Origin: Dyella_D sp052115385
GTDB taxonomy: Bacteria; Pseudomonadota; Gammaproteobacteria; Xanthomonadales; Rhodanobacteraceae
Direction: 5' to 3'
DNA length: 64,000 bases
Assembly: GCF_052115385.1 (NCBI RefSeq)
Contig: NZ_JBFRGP010000001.1
Coordinates: 682,001 to 746,000 of the forward strand
Shown here: positions 59,657 through 64,000 of the stretch, in pieces
Position numbering within the stretch: position 1 is the stretch's first letter
Layout: each line of letters opens with the position of its first letter
Program-made: the position numbers and the translations under genes
The notes under the pieces: model-generated
Databases searched by the model: none
The model's input: only the letters and a program-made list of their open reading frames with translations
What the model was told of the DNA's origin: nothing

Positions 59657-61061
59657 GCCGCAGGCTGGGCAACGGCGGCAGCGTGGCCTTCAGTGCGGTG
59701 ATGGCGGAGTCGAGGTCGACGCTGCGCGGGTCGGTCGCGCCGCGCAGCAATTGCTGCAGCAATTGGTCCTGCGCGCGGCCGCGGTCGTAGGCATACGCAT
59801 AGGGCAGGTGGGTGAAGGTCACCATGCGATAGCGCGCCATGAAATGTTCCGGCGCGCGTTCGGCCAGCAGCACGCCGAGTTCGCGCTTGGCCAGGTAATG
59901 CGGGTCGGCCACCGAGTCGCGCATCTCGATGTAGTTTTCCAGCGCCATCGCGGCGATCGCATTGGCGTTGGGCTGGCGCACGCGCTGGAATTCGGCGAAG
60001 GCGTCGGCAATGTCGTTCGGCGCCTCGGCCAGCAGCGCGGCGAGCGCGACGGTGTCCTCGAAACCGCAGTTCATGCCCTGGCCGTGGAACGGCACGATGG
60101 CGTGCGCGGCGTCGCCGATCAGCAGGGCGCGGCCGTCGATATGCCAGCGCTCCAGGTACAGCGTGGACAGCGTGCCGACCGGGTGGCTGGCGTAGTCCTG
60201 GGCGAAGTCCGGGATCAGCGGCAGCAGGTCGGGGAAGTCGTCGCGGAAGAACGTTTCGGCGGCCTGCGCGTCCGGTACGGTACTGAAGCTCGGATGCGCG
60301 CCCTGCGCCGGCAGGAACAGCGTGACGGTGAAGCTGCCTTCGGTATTGGGCAGGGCGATGCACATATAGCCGCCGCGCGGCCAGATATGCAGCGCATGCG
60401 GTTCGAGCGCGAACTGGTCGTGGCCGCCGCTGTCGCCCAGCAGGCTGGCCGGCAGCTGGCCGGCGGGCGGGATTTCCAGTTCCTTGTACGCGTGGCCCAG
60501 CGGTTCGATGCGTTCGCCCAGCGGGCGGTAGGCGTGCATTGCCGCGCGCAGGGCGGAACCGGCGCCGTCGGCGCCGATCAGCACCTTGGCCTCGATGCTG
60601 CGCTCGGTGCCTTGTTCGTCGGCAAGGCGTACGCGCTGCGCATCGAAATCCGCATCGACCAGCGACTGCCCGAAATGGAAGCGCACGCCGGCCGCTTCGG
60701 CGGCATCCAGCAGCAGCATGTTCAAGGCGCCGCGCGAGACCGACCAGATCACCTCGCTGTCGTCCACGCCGTAGCGCTGCAGGCCGGAGCGGCCGTCGCG
60801 GGTGTGCACCATGCGTCCGCGCATCATCACCGCGCGTGCCAGCACCTCATCCGCCAGGCCCGCGGTGCGCAGCGCCTGCAGGCCGCGTTCGGCCAGGGCC
60901 AGGTTGATCGAGCGGCCGCCGAGGAAGCCCGCGCGGCGAGGGTCGGGGCGCTTTTCGTAGACGTCGACCGGGAAGCCGCGGCGGGCCAGCTGCTGGGCGA
61001 GCAGGGCGCCCACCAAGCCGCCGCCGATAAGGGTGATGGAAGGCTGCTGCGTCGACGCCAT
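59649..61061 (-). CDS. kmo: kynurenine 3-monooxygenase
   Basis: This encodes 470 residues. The FAD-binding GGGLVG is at 13-18, GRSINLALAERG and the second FAD motif LLIGDAAHAIVPFHGQGMNCGFED are intact, and the C-terminal region resembles the membrane-proximal tail of KMO. It hydroxylates L-kynurenine with NADPH and O2 in the kynurenine route of tryptophan breakdown or NAD synthesis. No other kynurenine gene is in the window. Confidence 0.93.
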   Translation of the reverse strand: MASTQQPSITLIGGGLVGALLAQQLARRGFPVDVYEKRPDPRRAGFLGGRSINLALAERGLQALRTAGLADEVLARAVMMRGRMVHTRDGRSGLQRYGVDDSEVIWSVSRGALNMLLLDAAEAAGVRFHFGQSLVDADFDAQRVRLADEQGTERSIEAKVLIGADGAGSALRAAMHAYRPLGERIEPLGHAYKELEIPPAGQLPASLLGDSGGHDQFALEPHALHIWPRGGYMCIALPNTEGSFTVTLFLPAQGAHPSFSTVPDAQAAETFFRDDFPDLLPLIPDFAQDYASHPVGTLSTLYLERWHIDGRALLIGDAAHAIVPFHGQGMNCGFEDTVALAALLAEAPNDIADAFAEFQRVRQPNANAIAAMALENYIEMRDSVADPHYLAKRELGVLLAERAPEHFMARYRMVTFTHLPYAYAYDRGRAQDQLLQQLLRGATDPRSVDLDSAITALKATLPPLPSLRHG

Positions 61062-61134
61062 GAGGTGTTCCGTCGGTCGGATCGCGGGACTTTATCAGGC
61101 GCGGGCGCCGGCCGGCGCCGACGCCTGGCCAGCT

Positions 61135-61878
61135 TCAGAAACTCATGAAGTAGCCGCCGTTGACGGGCAGGTTGGCGCCGGTGATGTAGCCCGCGTCATC
61201 CGCGGCGAGGAAGCTCACCGCGCGGGCGATATCGGCGGGCGAGCCGAGCCGGCCGACCGGGATGTCCTCGAGGATCTGCGCGCGGATCTCGGCCGGCACC
61301 TTGGCCACCAGCGGCGTATCGCAATAGCCCGGCGACACGGTGTTGACGGTGACGCCCTTGCGCGCGGTCTCGCGCGCCAGCGCCATGCCGAAGCCATGCA
61401 CGCCGGCCTTGGCCGCGGCGTAGTTGGTCTGGCCGAACTGGCCGGTCTGGCCGTTCACCGAACTGAGGTTGACGATGCGGCCGAAGCCGCGCCCGCTCAT
61501 GCCCTCGACCACGTTGCGGCACATGTTGAACACGCCGTCCAGGTTCACCCGCATCAGCTCGTGCCATTGCTGCGGGTCCATCTTGCGCAGCGTGGTGTCG
61601 CGGGTGATGCCGGCGGCGTTGACCAGCACGTCCACGCTGCCGTGGGCGGCTTCGACGCGCTGGATCAGGTCTGCGCAACTGGCGAAGTCGCTGACGTCCA
61701 CCGGCTCGAAGCGGATGGCGCCGTCGAGGTCGGCCAGTTCGGCCTGGAAGGCGGCCACGCGGTCGGCGCGGGCGGGCAGGTCGGCGGCGATCACCTGGCG
61801 GCCGGCCAGGGCGAGCTGGCGGCAGATTTCCGTGCCCAGGCCGCCGATGCCGCCTGTAACGATGGCGATACGAGTCAT
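61135..61878 (-). CDS. phbB: acetoacetyl-CoA reductase (PhbB-type SDR)
   Basis: This encodes 247 residues. The NADPH motif TGGIGGLG (8-15), NAAG (87-90), S140, Y153 and K157 (NYAAAKAG) form the SDR active site, and GYFMSF is the usual C-terminus. It makes (R)-3-hydroxybutyryl-CoA for polyhydroxyalkanoate synthesis. The polymer synthase genes are not in the window, but phaR lies just upstream on the same strand. A role in fatty acid synthesis (FabG) is the alternative. Confidence 0.88.
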   Translation of the reverse strand: MTRIAIVTGGIGGLGTEICRQLALAGRQVIAADLPARADRVAAFQAELADLDGAIRFEPVDVSDFASCADLIQRVEAAHGSVDVLVNAAGITRDTTLRKMDPQQWHELMRVNLDGVFNMCRNVVEGMSGRGFGRIVNLSSVNGQTGQFGQTNYAAAKAGVHGFGMALARETARKGVTVNTVSPGYCDTPLVAKVPAEIRAQILEDIPVGRLGSPADIARAVSFLAADDAGYITGANLPVNGGYFMSF

Positions 61879-61988
61879 GTGGCGCTTACCCGATCCATGC
61901 CGCACGGCAGCACGTGCTGTGCCGCAGCGGCGGTTGCACAAGGAAGCACCGGCGCCAGCGGGGCGCCGGCGCGGGAGACAGGCGGGAC

Positions 61989-62486
61989 TTACTTCTTGGT
62001 GCCGCCGGGCTTGGCCGGATTGGCGGCCGGGTTGGAAGCCTGGCTGGCGGCGTCGAGCAGGCCGCTCTGCATGGACTTCCACGCGTCCATGTTGCGCTGG
62101 GTCAGGTCGTTGAGCATCGACCAGGGCGTCTGGCCCAGCAGGCTGTTCAGCTGGTTGCGGAACTGCTGCTGCTGGTCGAGAAACACCTGCAGGCTGCGCT
62201 CCAGATAGGGGCCCATGAAGCCTTGCAGCGAGTCGCCGTAGAACCGGATGATCTGGCTCAACAGCTGCGGCGACAGCATCGGCTGGCCCTTTTCCTCGTG
62301 CTCGGAAATGATCTGCAGCAGCACCGAGCGGGTCAGGTCCTCGCCGGATTTGGCGTCGCGGACTTCGAAGGTTTCGCTGTCGAGTACGAGCTGACGGACC
62401 TCTTCCAGCGTGATGTAGCTGGAGATTTCCGTGTCGTACAAGCGACGGTTCGGATACTTCTTAATGGTGCGGATCGTTTGTGCCAT
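61989..62486 (-). CDS. phaR: polyhydroxyalkanoate synthesis repressor PhaR
   Basis: This encodes 165 residues from the ATG at 62486. The PHB/PHA accumulation regulator N-terminal domain (IRTIKKYPNRRLYDTEISSYITLEEVRQLV) is followed by the PHB_acc region (RFYGDSLQGFMGPYLERSLQVFLDQQQQF). PhaR represses phasin genes until it binds nascent polymer. It is probably cotranscribed with phbB, 110 bases downstream. Confidence 0.93.
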   Translation of the reverse strand: MAQTIRTIKKYPNRRLYDTEISSYITLEEVRQLVLDSETFEVRDAKSGEDLTRSVLLQIISEHEEKGQPMLSPQLLSQIIRFYGDSLQGFMGPYLERSLQVFLDQQQQFRNQLNSLLGQTPWSMLNDLTQRNMDAWKSMQSGLLDAASQASNPAANPAKPGGTKK

Positions 62487-62590
62487 GCGGCGGAAACTAC
62501 CAGAACGTATTGCGCCGCACCAGTCGCCGCCAGCACGGTTTTGCTGCACTTTTCCGGCGCAGCAAATTTGGATCGATCTTGCCCGATGAC

Positions 62591-62625
62591 TGGTCTGCTA
62601 GTGCTCAATCAATGGTCTGCTAGTG
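62591..62625. repeat. 13-bp direct repeat at the end of the efflux gene
   Basis: TGGTCTGCTAGTG occurs at 62591-62603 and 62613-62625. The second copy contains the stop codon of the minus-strand efflux gene. Confidence 0.85.
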
Positions 62626-64000
62626 GCCTGCCGCGCCGCCGGCGCTGCCAAACGGGGGCTTGGCGAACCAGAGCACCGGGATCAGCGCCACGAACAGCAC
62701 CGCGCACAGCCAGAACACGTCGTTCACCGCCAGGGTCAGCGCTTCGCGCGTGAGCACCTGGTCGACCACGCCCAGCCCGCGCATGCCGGGCAGGCCGCCC
62801 TGGGCCAGCCCCTGCAGGTACTGGGTGGCGGCGGGATGGGCCGGCGACACGCTCTCGGTGAGGATGGCGTGGTGGAACTCGCCGCGGTGCTGCCAGATCG
62901 TCACCGTCACCGCGGTCGACACGCTCGAACCCATGGTGCGGCAGAAATTGGCCAGGCCCGAGGCGCTGGCGATCTGGTTGCCCGGCAACCCCGCCAGGTA
63001 GATCTGGTTCAGCGGAATGAAGAAGCACGCGATCGCCGCACCCATCACGAAGCGCGGCAGCACCAGGCTGGCGAACGAGGCGGAGCTGTCGAAGGTCGAG
63101 AACCACAGCGAGGTGCCGGCGAAGATCAGGAACGCCGCCGTCACCACCGCGCGCAGGTCCAGGCGGTTGATATTGGCGCCGATCACCGGCGACATCAGAA
63201 ACGCCAGCACGCCCACCGGCGCAGTGGCCAGGCCGGCCCAGGTCGCGGTGTAGCCCAGCGTGGTCTGCAGCCACAGCGGGAACACCACGTTGATGCCGAA
63301 GAACGCCATCATGCCCAGCGACAGCGCGGTCACGCCGACGGTGAAATTGCGCCGCTTGAACAGCGACAGGTCCACCACCGGATGCTTGGCATGCATCTCC
63401 CACACGATCAGGAAGACGATGCACACCAGCGCGGTGATGCCCAGCACGGTGATCAGAGTGGAGGAGAACCAGTCGTTGTCGTTGCCGTTGTCCAGCATGA
63501 ACTGCAGGCAGCCCACGCCCACCACCAGCAGCACCAGGCCGACCAGGTCGATCGGGGTCTTGAAGGTCTTGGTCTCGCGCTTGCGCAGCAGCGCCCAGGT
63601 GATCACCGCCGCCAGCGCGCCGACCGGCACGTTGATGTAGAAGATCCACGGCCAGGAAAAATTGTCGGTCAGCCAGCCGCCCAGAATCGGACCGAAGATC
63701 GGCGCCACCACCACCGTCATCGCCCACATCGCCAGCGCCATGCCTTGCTTGGCTTTCGGATAGCTCGACAGCAGCAAGGTCAGTGAGAGCGCCACCATCG
63801 GGCCGGAGCCGGCGCCCTGCAGCAGGCGCGCGATCACCAGCATCGGCATGCTGGTGGCCAGGCCGCACAGCATCGAGAACAGCACGAACAGGCCGACCGA
63901 GGCGATGAAGGTCTTCACTTCGCCGAAGCGCCGCGCCAGCCAGCCGGTGAGCGGCTGCATGATCGCGCTGGCCAGCGCGTAGGAGCTGATGGTCCAGGTG
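62620..64000 (-). CDS. DHA2/EmrB-type multidrug efflux transporter (partial)
   Basis: The frame is open to the right edge, so the N-terminus is missing. The visible 459 residues hold about 12-13 of 14 membrane segments. ARLLQGAGSGPMVALSLTLL and GMALAMWAMTVVVAPIFGPILGGWL are the EmrB/QacA motif C region, and FFIPLNQIYLAGLPGNQIASASGLANF is typical of EmrB. It exports hydrophobic compounds by proton antiport, usually with an EmrA partner encoded upstream (outside the window). Confidence 0.9.
   Translation of the reverse strand, partial: TWTISSYALASAIMQPLTGWLARRFGEVKTFIASVGLFVLFSMLCGLATSMPMLVIARLLQGAGSGPMVALSLTLLLSSYPKAKQGMALAMWAMTVVVAPIFGPILGGWLTDNFSWPWIFYINVPVGALAAVITWALLRKRETKTFKTPIDLVGLVLLVVGVGCLQFMLDNGNDNDWFSSTLITVLGITALVCIVFLIVWEMHAKHPVVDLSLFKRRNFTVGVTALSLGMMAFFGINVVFPLWLQTTLGYTATWAGLATAPVGVLAFLMSPVIGANINRLDLRAVVTAAFLIFAGTSLWFSTFDSSASFASLVLPRFVMGAAIACFFIPLNQIYLAGLPGNQIASASGLANFCRTMGSSVSTAVTVTIWQHRGEFHHAILTESVSPAHPAATQYLQGLAQGGLPGMRGLGVVDQVLTREALTLAVNDVFWLCAVLFVALIPVLWFAKPPFGSAGGAAGH

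Noticed and set aside
1..64000. CRISPR arrays, insertion sequences, rRNA genes
   Set aside because: No regularly spaced repeats of CRISPR size, no transposase genes with terminal inverted repeats, and no rRNA-like sequence were seen.

Overview
The window has two parts. Positions 1 to about 42,700 are the late region of an integrated bacteriophage, read entirely on the plus strand. From about 42,740 to the right edge is chromosome of a high-GC gammaproteobacterium. The host genes (a full cytochrome c maturation operon, kynurenine 3-monooxygenase, a MetX-type acyltransferase, PhaR and an acetoacetyl-CoA reductase, DUF3606, DUF3293) fit the Xanthomonadales (Lysobacterales), with Rhodanobacteraceae such as Dyella or Luteibacter plausible. 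That placement is inference from gene content, not from a marker gene.

Prophage layout. 1-5,709: a tightly overlapping run of middle genes with DNA-processing character (DUF1064 PD-(D/E)XK-like protein, ParB-like protein, HNH endonuclease, a second PD-(D/E)XK-like protein, a P1 Ref-like nuclease), ending in an unidentified 206-residue protein where a late antiterminator would sit. 5,710-6,060: a palindromic alternating purine-pyrimidine tract, a strong promoter, and an intrinsic terminator only about 50 bases downstream, the layout of an antiterminator-controlled late promoter. 6,061-7,358: lysis cassette (holin, SAR-type endolysin, Rz, nested Rz1). 7,604-15,934: DNA packaging and head (TerS, TerL, P22-type portal, scaffold-like protein, a CsrA-like small protein, N4-gp56-type major capsid protein, a decoration-like protein). 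15,988-31,523: adaptor, nozzle-like, repeat-rich and helical virion proteins, mostly without recognisable families. 31,523-40,219: one gene for a 2,898-residue polyvalent virion protein with inorganic-pyrophosphatase-like, zinc-metallopeptidase-like and phosphoribosyltransferase-like regions and a C-terminal PLxRFG region. I see no tape measure, tail tube or sheath gene. With the P22-type portal this points to a short-tailed (podovirus-like) virion.

The right end of the prophage carries accessory genes: a half-length SRAP-like gene and, against the attachment site, a three-gene operon of MqsR-type toxin, MqsA-type antitoxin with a C-terminal extension, and a SecB-like chaperone. This is a toxin-antitoxin-chaperone (TAC) module, a type linked to chaperone addiction and anti-phage defence, and is the most interesting system here. 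It has its own promoter, whose -10 box lies inside a perfect palindrome. It is followed by a 51-bp 3' piece of a tRNA-Lys(CTT) gene, interpreted as attR. The integrase, repressor and intact tRNA would lie left of the window.

Host part. 42,816-50,339 holds unlinked housekeeping genes: an AraC-family regulator, DUF3606, DUF4440/NTF2-like, RidA, an alpha/beta hydrolase, exported proteins, a DUF1624 membrane protein and a methyltransferase, then tRNA-Leu(CAA). From 61,061 down to 50,649 the minus strand holds an almost continuous run of overlapping genes: kmo, DUF3293, ccmABCDEFGHI, metX and, after a 72-bp gap, a cysteine dioxygenase. Further right are phbB-like and phaR (polyhydroxyalkanoate metabolism) and a DHA2-type drug efflux gene cut by the window edge.
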